Source: Chryseobacterium piscicola (GTDB lineage: Bacteria; Bacteroidota; Bacteroidia; Flavobacteriales; Weeksellaceae). From it: a stretch of 64,000 nt of DNA. Position numbers and translations under genes: made by a program. Position 1 is the stretch's first letter. The number at the start of each line of letters is the position of its first letter. The stretch spans positions 248,001 to 312,000 of the forward strand of contig NZ_FTOJ01000002.1 in NCBI RefSeq assembly GCF_900156685.1, read 5' to 3'. Shown in pieces: positions 7,864 to 16,681 of the stretch. Below the pieces are notes generated by a model. It made no database searches, was not told the origin of the DNA, and worked only from the letters and a program-made list of their open reading frames with translations.

Positions 7864-8850
7864 CTAATTAATTAAATTATTCAGACTCAGCAATGCTTTT
7901 CCGCTTTCCAGACTTTCCTGAGCAAGATGTAGACAATCTTCATATTTTCCGAATTTTTTTGTGTGGTAAAGAGCAACAGCAGCATTGGCAATAACAACCG
8001 CGTTTTGCTCAAATGTTCCGTTTCCTTCTAAAATAGCTTTGAAAATTTTAGCAGATTCGTAAGCTGTTTCTCCAGCGGCAATACTTTGGGGATCTAAAGT
8101 ATTGTATCCTAAGTCTTGTGAGGTGTAAATTTCCTCACTGTTTTTTGTGATGATTTTGCTGTCGCCCGTTAAACTTATTTCGTCATAACCATCCAATCCG
8201 TGTACAATAGTAAATTCACGGTTGTCTTTTTGAAGCAAGTACTGATAAATTCTCGCAATTTCTAAATTGTAGACACCGATTACAGAAAACTTGGGTTTAG
8301 CAGGATTTACCAAAGGTCCCAGAAGATTGAAAAAAGTACGTAAGCCTAAAGACCTTCTTAAAGCACCCACAGAAAGTAAAGCAGGATGAAAATGAGGAGC
8401 ATGCAAAAAACAAATGTTTGCTTTCTCTAAATCCTGATTTAATTGTTGCGAATCTTTTTTGAACTCATAACCTAGAGCTTCCAAAACATTGGATGAGCCT
8501 GTGATTGTAGAAGCTCCATAATTCCCATGTTTGGTCACTTTTTGTCCGGCACCTGCGATTACAAAACTTGCTAAGGTTGATATATTGATGGTGTTTTTTC
8601 CGTCACCGCCTGTTCCTACAATATCGAGTGCATCGCTTGCATCAATCTCTACATGCACGGCCATTGTGAGCAAAGCTTCGCGGAAACCTTCTAATTCTTC
8701 TAAAGTAATGTTTCGCATCAGGAAAACGCTTATAAAAGCGGTAACTTCTGCAGAGTTGAATCTGTTTTGAGCAATCTCAATCATAATCGCTTTTGCTTCC
8801 GATTTTGATAACGTGTGATGATTGAAAAGGTATTCTAAGATTTCTTTCAT
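7864..8850 (-). CDS. trpD: Anthranilate phosphoribosyltransferase
   Basis: TrpD attaches phosphoribose from PRPP to anthranilate. The PRPP-binding glycine loop GTGGDGKNT is at residues 79-87, KHGN at 107-110, and the GLRTFFNLLGPLVNP anthranilate-site segment follows. The DE metal motif is present in HGLDGYDEISLTG. The length of 328 residues is normal, and there is no fused glutamine amidotransferase. It starts 10 bases after trpG. Confidence 0.97.
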   Translation of the reverse strand: MKEILEYLFNHHTLSKSEAKAIMIEIAQNRFNSAEVTAFISVFLMRNITLEELEGFREALLTMAVHVEIDASDALDIVGTGGDGKNTINISTLASFVIAGAGQKVTKHGNYGASTITGSSNVLEALGYEFKKDSQQLNQDLEKANICFLHAPHFHPALLSVGALRRSLGLRTFFNLLGPLVNPAKPKFSVIGVYNLEIARIYQYLLQKDNREFTIVHGLDGYDEISLTGDSKIITKNSEEIYTSQDLGYNTLDPQSIAAGETAYESAKIFKAILEGNGTFEQNAVVIANAAVALYHTKKFGKYEDCLHLAQESLESGKALLSLNNLIN

Positions 8851-8860
8851 GATTGTTGAT

Positions 8861-9454
8861 TTAATTCAATAAAAAATTTCGGATAATCACTTCTCCTTCT
8901 GGAGTTAAAATGCTTTCCGGATGAAACTGAACTCCGTGTACATCATAAGTTTTATGTTGTAAAGCCATGATCATTCCATCATTATCAATTGCGGTTATTT
9001 CTAATTCGTCTGGGAAGTTTTCGTTATTCACAGCCCAACTGTGGTATCTTCCAACCTCGATTTCTTCAGACAGGTTTTTAAAAAGTTTTGTATTTTCTTT
9101 GATAGTTTTGGAAATTGTAGCCACGCCATGAAAAATTTCAGAAAGATTAATCAGATTTCCGCCAAAGGCTTCAGCAATTGCTTGTTGACCGAGGCAAACT
9201 CCGAGGATACTTTTTGTAGGAGCATATTTTTTAATTAAATCCAATAAAATTCCTGCTTCCTCTGGAATTCCGGGTCCTGGTGACAGAATAATTTTGTCGT
9301 ATTTCTCTATTTCTTTTAACGAAATTTCGTCATTACGATAAACATCTACTTTTTTACCTGTAATCTTCTCAATCATCTGAACGAGATTGTAAGTGAAACT
9401 ATCGTAGTTGTCTAAAACTAATATTTTGGTTTTATATAATGTATTGGTATTCAT
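8861..9454 (-). CDS. trpG: Anthranilate synthase component II (glutamine amidotransferase)
   Basis: TrpG releases ammonia from glutamine for TrpE. The class I amidotransferase triad is visible: Cys87 in GVCLGQQAIAEAFGG, and His178 and Glu180 in VQFHPESILTPEG. The oxyanion region LSPGPGIPEEAG is also present. Its 197 residues are normal for a stand-alone subunit. In other bacteria the same protein can serve para-aminobenzoate synthesis, but its place directly after trpE makes the anthranilate role the main one. Confidence 0.96.
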   Translation of the reverse strand: MNTNTLYKTKILVLDNYDSFTYNLVQMIEKITGKKVDVYRNDEISLKEIEKYDKIILSPGPGIPEEAGILLDLIKKYAPTKSILGVCLGQQAIAEAFGGNLINLSEIFHGVATISKTIKENTKLFKNLSEEIEVGRYHSWAVNNENFPDELEITAIDNDGMIMALQHKTYDVHGVQFHPESILTPEGEVIIRNFLLN

Positions 9455-9546
9455 TTATTTAATTGTAAGTGCTTTAAAATATTTGGTGATATTGTTTTGT
9501 TGTAAATAATGGATTGTAAGTCTTTTATCCATTTTCTTTCATCTGA

Positions 9547-10968
9547 TTATTTAACCAATTTTTCTGCTTTCTCTACTGCTTTTTTCAAAGCATTCAGCTT
9601 ATTGTTTACTTCTTCCAATTCGTTTTGGGGAGTAGATTTTGCTACTAATCCTGCTCCTGCCTGATAAAATAAAGTGTTGTTTTTACTCAGAAAAGTTCTG
9701 ATCATGATTGCCTGATTGCAGTCGCCATTCAGGCCAACCATCCCGATGCAGCCACCATAATAGCCGCGCGAATCTTTTTCGTATTCGTTAATCAATTCAA
9801 GAGCTTTGTATTTTGGTGCTCCGCTTAAAGTTCCTTGCGGAAAAGTGGCAGAAACAACATCAAAAGGATTGGTATTTTCTTCCATATCAGCAACTACTTC
9901 ACTAACCATGTGAATAACGTGAGAAAAAAGCTGAATTTCTTTCAATTTCGTCACAGCAACATTTTTTCCTAATTTTCCTAAATCATTTCTTGCCAAATCA
10001 ACCAACATTGTGTGCTCGGCATTTTCTTTAGGATCTTTTTTTAATGCTTCTGCAGACTGTAAATCTGTTTCAAAATCACCGCTTCTTTTAAAAGTGCCTG
10101 CAATGGGATGAATAATCGCTTTTTTATTCTTAATAATCAGCTGGCTTTCAGGGCTAGAACCAAACAATTTGTAATTTCCATAGTCAAAAAAGAATAAATA
10201 AGGAGACGGGTTGATATTTCTTAAAGCACGGTAAACATTAAATTCATCTCCTTTAAATTTCTGTTCAAATCTTCTGCTTAGAACCAATTGAAAAACATCA
10301 CCTCTTCTGCAATGTTTTTGAGCTTTTTCTACCAATTCCAGATATTCTTCGTTGGTGAGATTTGAGGTTTCATAACCATCTTTTTCGAATGGATAAACGA
10401 GTGTGTTTTTATTTTTAATCAAATCTTGTAATAGGCGCATTTCAGATTTTACACCATCTATTTGATTTTCTATAAAATGCATTTCATCATTAAAATGATT
10501 GATGGCAATTACATATTGATAAAGTCTATAACGCAAAATAGGGATTTCAACTTCTTTGCTTTGAGATTTAAAACGAATGTTTTCAAAAAGGGGTACAGCC
10601 TCAAAACTGGTGTACCCAAAAAGGCTTTGCGCTGTTTCTTCTATAGGATCATTTGTTTTTTCACAAACGAAAGCTTTAGAAAAATGATGGAGCAGATCAG
10701 TAACTTTTATGTTTTCTAAAGTCTTTTTTTCAGGATTTTCATTAGGGAATTTTACTTCAAACTCGTTTAGGTTTTTGATTTCAATTCCTGCAATAGCATT
10801 AATGGCAATAAAAGAAAAATTATTATCGATATTCTTGCTGTCTGAGCTTTCAAGAAGAATAGTGTCTCGGAATTTATCCCTTATCTGAAGATAAATATTC
10901 ATCGGTGTCTGAAGATCTCCCAATGATTTTCTGGATGTGGTTTTTATATGAATTTTGTTACTAAACAT
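9547..10968 (-). CDS. trpE: Anthranilate synthase component I
   Basis: TrpE makes anthranilate from chorismate with ammonia supplied by TrpG. The start MFSNKIHIKT at 10968 gives 473 residues. The frame stays open further upstream to 11112, but that part runs through the attenuator and leader region in another frame and is not expected to be translated. Near the N terminus, LLESSD is the usual Trp feedback-binding motif. The chorismate-binding core is in the C-terminal half: SRRFEQKF, PIAGTFKRSG, DLARNDLGK, FPQGTLSGAPK, GYYGGCIGMV and QAGAGLVAKSTPQNE. It heads the structural genes, 27 bases after the attenuator hairpin. Confidence 0.97.
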   Translation of the reverse strand: MFSNKIHIKTTSRKSLGDLQTPMNIYLQIRDKFRDTILLESSDSKNIDNNFSFIAINAIAGIEIKNLNEFEVKFPNENPEKKTLENIKVTDLLHHFSKAFVCEKTNDPIEETAQSLFGYTSFEAVPLFENIRFKSQSKEVEIPILRYRLYQYVIAINHFNDEMHFIENQIDGVKSEMRLLQDLIKNKNTLVYPFEKDGYETSNLTNEEYLELVEKAQKHCRRGDVFQLVLSRRFEQKFKGDEFNVYRALRNINPSPYLFFFDYGNYKLFGSSPESQLIIKNKKAIIHPIAGTFKRSGDFETDLQSAEALKKDPKENAEHTMLVDLARNDLGKLGKNVAVTKLKEIQLFSHVIHMVSEVVADMEENTNPFDVVSATFPQGTLSGAPKYKALELINEYEKDSRGYYGGCIGMVGLNGDCNQAIMIRTFLSKNNTLFYQAGAGLVAKSTPQNELEEVNNKLNALKKAVEKAEKLVK

Positions 10969-10994
10969 TTTATATTTTTTTTGATTTTTGACAT

Positions 10995-11025
10995 AAAAAA
11001 AGACTTCAACGAAATCGTCAAAGTC
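10995..11025 (-). terminator. trp attenuator: intrinsic terminator between leader peptide and trpE
   Basis: On the minus strand a 10-bp stem (11016-11025 with 11002-11011, two G-U pairs) with a 4-base loop is followed by seven T (10995-11001). It lies 33 bases beyond the leader stop codon and 27 bases before the trpE ATG. The leader segment 11081-11090 (TCGTCGGGTC in the RNA sense) can pair with the first arm of this hairpin through TCGTC/GACGA, a possible antiterminator. Confidence 0.85.
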
Positions 11026-11057
11026 TATATATTTTCTATAATATTCCAGCTGTAAAA

Positions 11058-11135
11058 TTAACAACAAGACAATAGCTTCAGACCCGACGAAGAGTTTGAG
11101 TGCCACCACCAATTTTTGTTAATAGAATTATTCAT
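11058..11135 (-). CDS. trpL: trp operon leader peptide with three tandem Trp codons
   Basis: A 25-codon ORF on the minus strand reads MNNSINKNWWWHSNS and ends ...LLSCC before a TAA at 11058-11060. The Trp codons are at 11103-11111. It precedes the attenuator hairpin by 33 bases and then trpE, the arrangement expected for ribosome-mediated attenuation: stalling at Trp codons when charged tRNA-Trp is scarce would free downstream RNA and prevent the terminator from forming. A -7 box lies only 4 bases before its ATG, so the transcript may begin at or next to the start codon. Confidence 0.88.
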   Translation of the reverse strand: MNNSINKNWWWHSNSSSGLKLLSCC

Positions 11136-11139
11136 GCCA

Positions 11140-11147
11140 CAAATGTA
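11140..11147 (-). promoter_or_regulatory. -7 box of the trp operon promoter
   Basis: TACATTTG on the minus strand, 4 bases before the leader-peptide ATG. No clear -33 TTG at the expected spacing; the upstream DNA is a T/A tract. Confidence 0.5.
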
Positions 11148-11267
11148 AAACTTTTTTTAATATCATAAATAAAAAAAACAAGAAAAATGAAAATTTATTT
11201 TTCTTTATAGTAAGTTTAAATATAACGTAAAAAACGTTTAAAACTCTTATTTGAACAATTATTTTTA

Positions 11268-11275
11268 TATTTTTG
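11268..11275 (+). promoter_or_regulatory. -7 box for the two-lipoprotein operon
   Basis: TATTTTTG on the plus strand, 73 bases before the ATG at 11349. No well-spaced -33 element. A small dyad AACGT-AAAAA-ACGTT (11224-11238) lies upstream. Confidence 0.45.
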
Positions 11276-11348
11276 TGACCGAAATTCTTAAATGATGGAA
11301 TCATAAAAAGATGTCATTTTGAAATTATTAAAAAATAAATAGTTAGAT

Positions 11349-11561
11349 ATGAAAAAAGTATTGGCAATCGCATTTATCGGAGGTTTATTAATGGCAAGTT
11401 GCTCAAAAAAAGCTGATCATTCTTTGCAAGATAGCAACACTATGATGGAAGAACCAGCTGTACCAACTGTACCTGCAGATTCTACAAAAAAAGATGCTAC
11501 AACGGCTCCTGCGGCAACTCCCGCACCTGCAAAGACAGATTCTATGACAACAGCTAAATAA
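11349..11561 (+). CDS. Small Ala/Pro/Thr-rich lipoprotein, 70 aa
   Basis: The signal MKKVLAIAFIGGLLMASCSKK ends in a lipobox with Cys at residue 18. The mature part is a short, low-complexity Pro/Ala/Thr/Lys chain (PAVPTVPADSTKKD, TAPAATPAPAKT) with no fold to recognise. Its TAA stop overlaps the ATG of the cytochrome lipoprotein gene by one base (TAATG), so the two are translated together. A spacer or anchor role next to the membrane is possible, but no function can be assigned. Confidence 0.8.
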   Translation: MKKVLAIAFIGGLLMASCSKKADHSLQDSNTMMEEPAVPTVPADSTKKDATTAPAATPAPAKTDSMTTAK

Positions 11562-11929
11562 TGAAAAAATTAATTGTAATAGGAATGGTAAGTTTTCTTG
11601 CCATTTCTTGTTCTAAAAAAGAAATGTCTCAACCAAAGTCTACAGACCCTAGCGATGTAGCAACTTCAGTTGTATCTAATGCTTCTGGGCAAACGATGAT
11701 TGAAACTTCTGATTGTTTGGCATGTCATAGTATTGACGAAAAAATGATTGGTCCCTCATACAAAGAAATTGCGGCAAAATATTCTGAAAAAGATATTGAA
11801 ATTCTGGCTTCGAAAATTATAGAAGGAGGAAGCGGTGTTTGGGGTGATGTTCCGATGCAGGCGCATCCTCAGTTTTCAAAAGAAGACGCCAAGAAAATGG
11901 TGGAATACATTCTCAAACAGAAGAAATAA
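11561..11929 (+). CDS. c-type cytochrome lipoprotein, 122 aa
   Basis: The signal MKKLIVIGMVSFLAISCSKK ends in a lipobox Cys, so the protein should be attached to the periplasmic face of a membrane. The haem-binding motif is CLACH, and the axial methionine lies in WGDVPMQAHPQF, as in class I cytochromes of the c551/c552 type. It would carry one electron at a time between periplasmic redox partners. It overlaps the preceding small lipoprotein by one base and ends 3 bases before rlmF. Confidence 0.92.
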   Translation: MKKLIVIGMVSFLAISCSKKEMSQPKSTDPSDVATSVVSNASGQTMIETSDCLACHSIDEKMIGPSYKEIAAKYSEKDIEILASKIIEGGSGVWGDVPMQAHPQFSKEDAKKMVEYILKQKK

Positions 11930-11932
11930 TTA

Positions 11933-12856
11933 ATGACAGAAAAATCAAACCTGCACCCCAGAAATCTTCATAGAAATCCTTATGATTTTGATCAATTGAT
12001 TTCTTGTGTGCCAGAATTGAAGCATTATGTTTTTAAAAATTCTTATGGAAATCTAACCATCAATTTCAGCATTCCGAAAGCCGTAAAACTGCTCAATAAA
12101 GCTTTGTTGCATCATTTTTATCAGGTCAAAAGCTGGGATATTCCCAACGAGAATCTTTGTCCGCCAATTCCCGGACGTGCAGATTACATTCATTACATTG
12201 CCGATTTATTGGCGGGAAATTCAAAAGTAATCCCGAAAGATTCATCCGTAAAAGGTTTAGATATAGGAACTGGAGCCAATCTTGTCTATCCGCTGATTGC
12301 TCATCAATCTTATGGCTGGGAAATGTTAGGAACAGATATCGATCAGAAATCTTTAGACAATGCCCAAAAGATTTTGGATGAAAATCCTACTATTTCTGAA
12401 AATATTCAGTTGAAATTACAGACTGATTCTCAGTATATCTTTAAAAATATTCTTAATTCTCAGGATAAATTCACGTTTTCCATGTGCAATCCACCATTTC
12501 ATGATTCTGAGGAATCTGCGATCAAAGGAAATTTAAGAAAAACAAAAAATCTTCATAAATCCAAAATTCAAAAACCCAATCTCAATTTCGGCGGACAGCA
12601 GGCTGAATTGTGGTGTGAAGGTGGCGAAATCGCTTTTATCTCAAAAATGATTGAGGAAAGCGTTTTGTATTCTTCTCAGATTCTCTGGTTTACGTGTCTG
12701 GTTTCCAAAAAAGAAAATCTATTTAAACTGACTTCACTTTTAAAGAAAATAGACGCTCTCGAAGTGAAAATAATCGATATGGCGCAGGGTCAGAAGGTTA
12801 GCAGAATTTTAGCATGGACTTTCATTCCTAAAAACAGGAGAAATAGTTTAGGATAA
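11933..12856 (+). CDS. rlmF: 23S rRNA (adenine(1618)-N(6))-methyltransferase
   Basis: RlmF uses SAM to methylate A1618 (E. coli numbering) of 23S rRNA. The SAM-binding loop GLDIGTGAN is at residues 108-116 and the adenine-N6 methyltransferase motif NPPF at 186-189 (FSMCNPPFHDSEE). The N-terminal LHPRNLHRNPYDF and the NLNFGGQQAELWCEGGE segment are characteristic of this family. The length of 307 residues is normal. It starts 3 bases after the cytochrome gene, probably as part of the same transcript, with no obvious functional link. Confidence 0.95.
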   Translation: MTEKSNLHPRNLHRNPYDFDQLISCVPELKHYVFKNSYGNLTINFSIPKAVKLLNKALLHHFYQVKSWDIPNENLCPPIPGRADYIHYIADLLAGNSKVIPKDSSVKGLDIGTGANLVYPLIAHQSYGWEMLGTDIDQKSLDNAQKILDENPTISENIQLKLQTDSQYIFKNILNSQDKFTFSMCNPPFHDSEESAIKGNLRKTKNLHKSKIQKPNLNFGGQQAELWCEGGEIAFISKMIEESVLYSSQILWFTCLVSKKENLFKLTSLLKKIDALEVKIIDMAQGQKVSRILAWTFIPKNRRNSLG

Positions 12857-13306
12857 AATATTGTTGGGGTTTTAAACCATTAAAATTGAATTAGATTATT
12901 CGCTGTTTGTCATCATTTGTTTTTTACTACAAAGCGCACTAAGAATATCACAAAGAACACAACATTTTTTGTACCATGTGAAAATCTTTGTGCTCGTTAT
13001 GGTAAAGAGAAATAGCACAAATTTTTTATAGATTTCAAAGCACTAACAATCAGTAGATTGAATTAAACAATTGTGAAAAATGATAATGTGAAAACGCTTC
13101 AATAGGCGAAGCTTGACATCTCTAATATTTGATACTTTTCAATATAGTCTCAGGCTGAGCTTGTTGAAGCCCTTATGATTCAAAATAAATAGACATACTT
13201 ACTTAAAAACTCTTCAACAATTAGTAAAATCTTAATAGCTAATGTACTAATTGTTGACTGTATAATTTGCGATAAAATTTAACTTCCATAAACCCTTAAA
13301 TTTCCT
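12857..13306. other. Intergenic spacer without a gene
   Basis: No ORF, RNA fold or strong terminator that I can support. It contains scattered copies of the words CACAAAG and CTTTGTG. The lysS -7 box lies at its right edge. Confidence 0.5.
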
Positions 13307-13314
13307 TATTTTTG
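13307..13314 (+). promoter_or_regulatory. -7 box for lysS
   Basis: TATTTTTG, 23 bases before the lysS ATG; no clear -33 element. Confidence 0.5.
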
Positions 13315-13337
13315 CAATTCGAAAAAATTGAATTATA

Positions 13338-15035
13338 ATGCAATTATCAGAACAGGAAATCATTAGAAGAGAAAAGCTGACTAAGCTTGTTGAAATGGGA
13401 ATCAACGCATTCCCGGCAGAAGAATACACGGTTACAGATACTACAGAGTCTATAAAACAGAATTTTTCTGAAAGTAAACAGGTGAAGATTGCGGGCAGAT
13501 TGATGTCTCGCCGTATTCAGGGTAAGGCTTCTTTTGCTGAATTGCAGGATTCTACAGGTAAAATTCAGGTGTATTTTAACCGTGACGAAATCTGTACTGG
13601 AGAAGACAAAACTTTATACAACGACGTTTACAAGCACTTATTAGACATCGGTGATATTATCGGTATAGAAGGAGATTTGTTTACAACTCAGGTGGGAGAA
13701 AAGACGGTTTTGGTTAAAAATTTTACGTTGCTTACCAAAGCATTGCGTCCGCTACCACAAGCAAAAACAGATGAAAATGGAGTAGTACACGATGCGTTCA
13801 ACGATCCGGAAATGAGATACAGACAGCGTTATGTAGACTTAACGGTGAATCCGCAAGTGAAAGAAATTTTCGTGAAAAGAACAAAACTGTTCAATGCAAT
13901 GAGAACTTTTTTCAATGAAGCAGGCTATTTTGAAGTGGAAACGCCAATTTTGCAGTCAATTCCTGGTGGAGCTGCTGCAAGACCGTTTATTACGCATCAC
14001 AATGCTTTAGACATTCCTTTATATTTAAGAATCGCAAACGAATTGTATTTGAAAAGATTGATCGTTGGTGGATTTGATGGCGTTTATGAATTCTCTAAAA
14101 ACTTCAGAAATGAAGGGATGGACAGAACCCATAATCCAGAATTTACCGCAATGGAAATTTATGTAGCCTACAAAGATTACAACTGGATGATGGATTTCAC
14201 CGAGAAATTACTTGAATTCTGTGCAACTTCCGTCAATGGAAATTCAGAATCAACTTTCGGAGAGCATACAATCAGCTGGAAAGCACCTTATCCAAGAGTT
14301 TCTATGACCGAAGCTATCTTGAAATATACAGGTTTTGACATCACTGGAAAGTCTGAACAGGAATTGTTTGATTTTGCTAAATCTATCGGAATCGAAGTGA
14401 ATGAAACGATGGGTAAAGGAAAATTAATCGACGAAATTTTTGGCGAAAAGTGTGAAGGAAACTTTATTCAGCCTACTTTCATTACCGATTATCCAATAGA
14501 AATGTCGCCTTTAACCAAAAAACACCGAAGCAAAGAAGGTTTAACGGAGCGTTTTGAATTGATGGTTTGCGGAAAAGAAATCGCCAATGCTTATTCAGAA
14601 TTAAATGACCCAATTGACCAAAGAGAACGTTTTGAAGAGCAACTAAAATTAGCTGAAAAAGGTGATGATGAAGCAACAGGGTTTATAGACGAAGACTTCT
14701 TAAGAGCTTTGGAATACGGAATGCCGCCAACTTCAGGTTTAGGAATAGGAATGGACAGGCTGATTATGTTTTTAACCAATAATCCATCAATTCAGGAAGT
14801 GTTATTCTTCCCGCAAATGAGACCTGAAAAAACAGTTCCTCAGATTGAGTTGGGAGAAGATGAGCATTTGATTCTTGATATTTTGAAATCAGGCGAGCAA
14901 ATTGCTTTAGCCGAAGTGAAAACTTTAAGTAAACTTTCAGGAAAAAAATGGGATAAAGCTTCTAAAACTTTAACGAAAGGGAACTTAGTAAAAGTTGAAA
15001 AAATTGATGAAAATGTTTGGATGAAGTTGGTTTAG
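13338..15035 (+). CDS. lysS: Lysyl-tRNA synthetase, class II
   Basis: LysS charges tRNA-Lys. An N-terminal OB-fold anticodon-binding domain (about residues 50-150, with SRRIQGKASFAELQD) is followed by the class II catalytic domain: motif 2 in FRNEGMDRTHNPEFTAMEIY and motif 3 in GLGIGMDRLIMFL. At 565 residues it is about 60 longer than the E. coli enzyme. The excess is a C-terminal tail after FFPQMRPEK (LGEDEHLILDILKSG to VWMKLV) that reads like a small winged-helix unit. It is a single gene with its own promoter box and terminator. Confidence 0.97.
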   Translation: MQLSEQEIIRREKLTKLVEMGINAFPAEEYTVTDTTESIKQNFSESKQVKIAGRLMSRRIQGKASFAELQDSTGKIQVYFNRDEICTGEDKTLYNDVYKHLLDIGDIIGIEGDLFTTQVGEKTVLVKNFTLLTKALRPLPQAKTDENGVVHDAFNDPEMRYRQRYVDLTVNPQVKEIFVKRTKLFNAMRTFFNEAGYFEVETPILQSIPGGAAARPFITHHNALDIPLYLRIANELYLKRLIVGGFDGVYEFSKNFRNEGMDRTHNPEFTAMEIYVAYKDYNWMMDFTEKLLEFCATSVNGNSESTFGEHTISWKAPYPRVSMTEAILKYTGFDITGKSEQELFDFAKSIGIEVNETMGKGKLIDEIFGEKCEGNFIQPTFITDYPIEMSPLTKKHRSKEGLTERFELMVCGKEIANAYSELNDPIDQRERFEEQLKLAEKGDDEATGFIDEDFLRALEYGMPPTSGLGIGMDRLIMFLTNNPSIQEVLFFPQMRPEKTVPQIELGEDEHLILDILKSGEQIALAEVKTLSKLSGKKWDKASKTLTKGNLVKVEKIDENVWMKLV

Positions 15036-15057
15036 AATGATATAAAATAGAAATAAT

Positions 15058-15087
15058 AAAGAGCAGACCAAAATAGTCTGCTCTTTT
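15058..15087 (+). terminator. Terminator of lysS
   Basis: The arms AAAGAGCAGAC (15058-15068) and GTCTGCTCTTT (15076-15086) are perfectly paired with a 7-base loop, then T. Confidence 0.9.
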
Positions 15088-15111
15088 CATTGGTGTGTGA
15101 AAAAAAAATAT

Positions 15112-15119
15112 TATTTTTG
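15112..15119 (+). promoter_or_regulatory. -7 box for the delta-60 repeat protein gene
   Basis: TATTTTTG, 24 bases before the ATG at 15144. Confidence 0.5.
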
Positions 15120-15143
15120 AAAATAATAAAACACACTTGAATA

Positions 15144-16586
15144 ATGAAAAAAATAATTACGGCAATTCTTGTCTGCAATCTTGCTTATTCTTATGCACAG
15201 ATTACTCTTACTAAAGATTTAAGTTTCGGGAATAATGGGATTGTACAAATCACTACGCCTAATCAATTCCTGATGGTGAAAGATCGTGATATTGATAAGA
15301 AGTCAATGTTTCAGGGAGATAAAATTTTTGTAAGCTATCCTTATGGAGACCCATTAAACGGAATTCCTACTTCTACAAGATATATTAAGCTCAATTATAA
15401 CGGAACTACCGATAATACTTTTGGAAATAATGGCGAAATATCTGTTCCTGAATTAGAATCTTATTATTTTCATTCGCAAAATGATTTTTTTTATTTGCTT
15501 TCAGGAAATAAGTTCCTTTCAAATGGTCAAATAGATTCTTCTTTTGGAAACAACGGAATGTTGACAACAGGAAACTGGTATTATAAGTTTGTGCTTCCTG
15601 ACGGAAAAATTATTTCAAGAAATGATGCAGAAGTTCAGAGGTTTCTTTCAAATGGTAACGCAGATTCATCTTTTGGTACCAATGGTGTTGTTAATTTAAA
15701 CTCTTCTGTACATAATTCTTATTACAACTTCGGGCATTTGTTTTTCTATAAAGATAATGATGTGTACGAAAATGTAACCTCTGTAGGAGAAGTTTCTAAG
15801 ATGAGAAAAATAAATCTGAATACCGGAAATTTAGATTTATCATACGGCGAAAATGGATATGCGCAGATACGATATTCTAACAGTTCAAATTTTAATTTTT
15901 ACAGCGGAAGTGTAGTAGTAGACGATCAGAATAATATTTTTGTGAATAAGTTTGATGATCTTGAGGGGAACTGTCAATTAACAAAGACCAATTCCTTAGG
16001 CAATTTAGATTCCGCTTTCGGAACAAATGGAGTTATAGAATTTGATAATTCATTTACCTATAATGGAGAAGATTATCTGGGTGGAGAGCGCAGACCTCTT
16101 CTATACGAAAATATAATATTGGTGTCTTCAGAGTTTGAAACAGCCGGTGTTGGTAAAATAGGAATAAGAGGATTTTATACATCTGGAAATCCTGTAATGA
16201 TTAACAATGATTACTTCTACCCATTATCTGATGTAACTTACACTCATCCGGAATATTTGCGAATGATTGTGAAAGACAATTATTTGTATGTTTTTTTTGA
16301 TAATAAAATTGCAAGGTATATTTTTGCTCAGTCTACATTGGCTACGAATGCTATCTCACAAAATGGAAATTCATTAAATTTAAATAATCCCTTCAAAGAT
16401 GAATTAAATTTAAACACCAATGAAAAAATAAAATCAGTTGAAATTTATGAAGAAACAGGACGTTCAGTGTTAAAAGCAAATGCTACAAAAAACATCAATA
16501 CTTCAATGCTGAAAAAAGGAGTTTATTTTATTAAAATCATTACAGAACAAAATCAAATAATTTCCAAGAAAGGAATCAAAAATTAA
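15144..16586 (+). CDS. Secreted delta-60 repeat protein with type IX sorting domain, 480 aa
   Basis: After the signal peptide MKKIITAILVCNLAYSYAQ the protein carries repeated units around the motif D(S)xFGxNG: LSFGNNGI, NTFGNNGE, SSFGNNGM, SSFGTNGV, LSYGENGY, SAFGTNGV. This is the delta-60 repeat pattern and suggests a beta-propeller-like or solenoid fold. The last 75 residues (NPFKDELNL, IKSVEIYEETGRSVLKA, LKKGVYFIKI) form a type A C-terminal sorting domain of the type IX secretion system, so it should be exported across the outer membrane and fixed on the surface or released. Role unknown. porT lies 18 kb away in this window. Confidence 0.9.
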   Translation: MKKIITAILVCNLAYSYAQITLTKDLSFGNNGIVQITTPNQFLMVKDRDIDKKSMFQGDKIFVSYPYGDPLNGIPTSTRYIKLNYNGTTDNTFGNNGEISVPELESYYFHSQNDFFYLLSGNKFLSNGQIDSSFGNNGMLTTGNWYYKFVLPDGKIISRNDAEVQRFLSNGNADSSFGTNGVVNLNSSVHNSYYNFGHLFFYKDNDVYENVTSVGEVSKMRKINLNTGNLDLSYGENGYAQIRYSNSSNFNFYSGSVVVDDQNNIFVNKFDDLEGNCQLTKTNSLGNLDSAFGTNGVIEFDNSFTYNGEDYLGGERRPLLYENIILVSSEFETAGVGKIGIRGFYTSGNPVMINNDYFYPLSDVTYTHPEYLRMIVKDNYLYVFFDNKIARYIFAQSTLATNAISQNGNSLNLNNPFKDELNLNTNEKIKSVEIYEETGRSVLKANATKNINTSMLKKGVYFIKIITEQNQIISKKGIKN

Positions 16587-16596
16587 AATCTAAATA

Positions 16597-16626
16597 AAAA
16601 AAATCCTTTGAAGCAGGATTTTTTTA
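16597..16626 (+). terminator. Terminator after the delta-60 repeat gene
   Basis: AAATCCT (16601-16607) pairs with AGGATTT (16615-16621), extended by flanking A and T runs. Confidence 0.85.
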
Positions 16627-16681
16627 TTGTTCAGTATAAACTATAAAATGATATTTCTCCGTTGTAAGAAAAACTGAAATT

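Noticed and set aside
10969-11112. Extended N terminus of trpE
   Set aside because: The frame stays open through the leader and attenuator, but it would translate the terminator hairpin, and the TrpE similarity starts at 10968.
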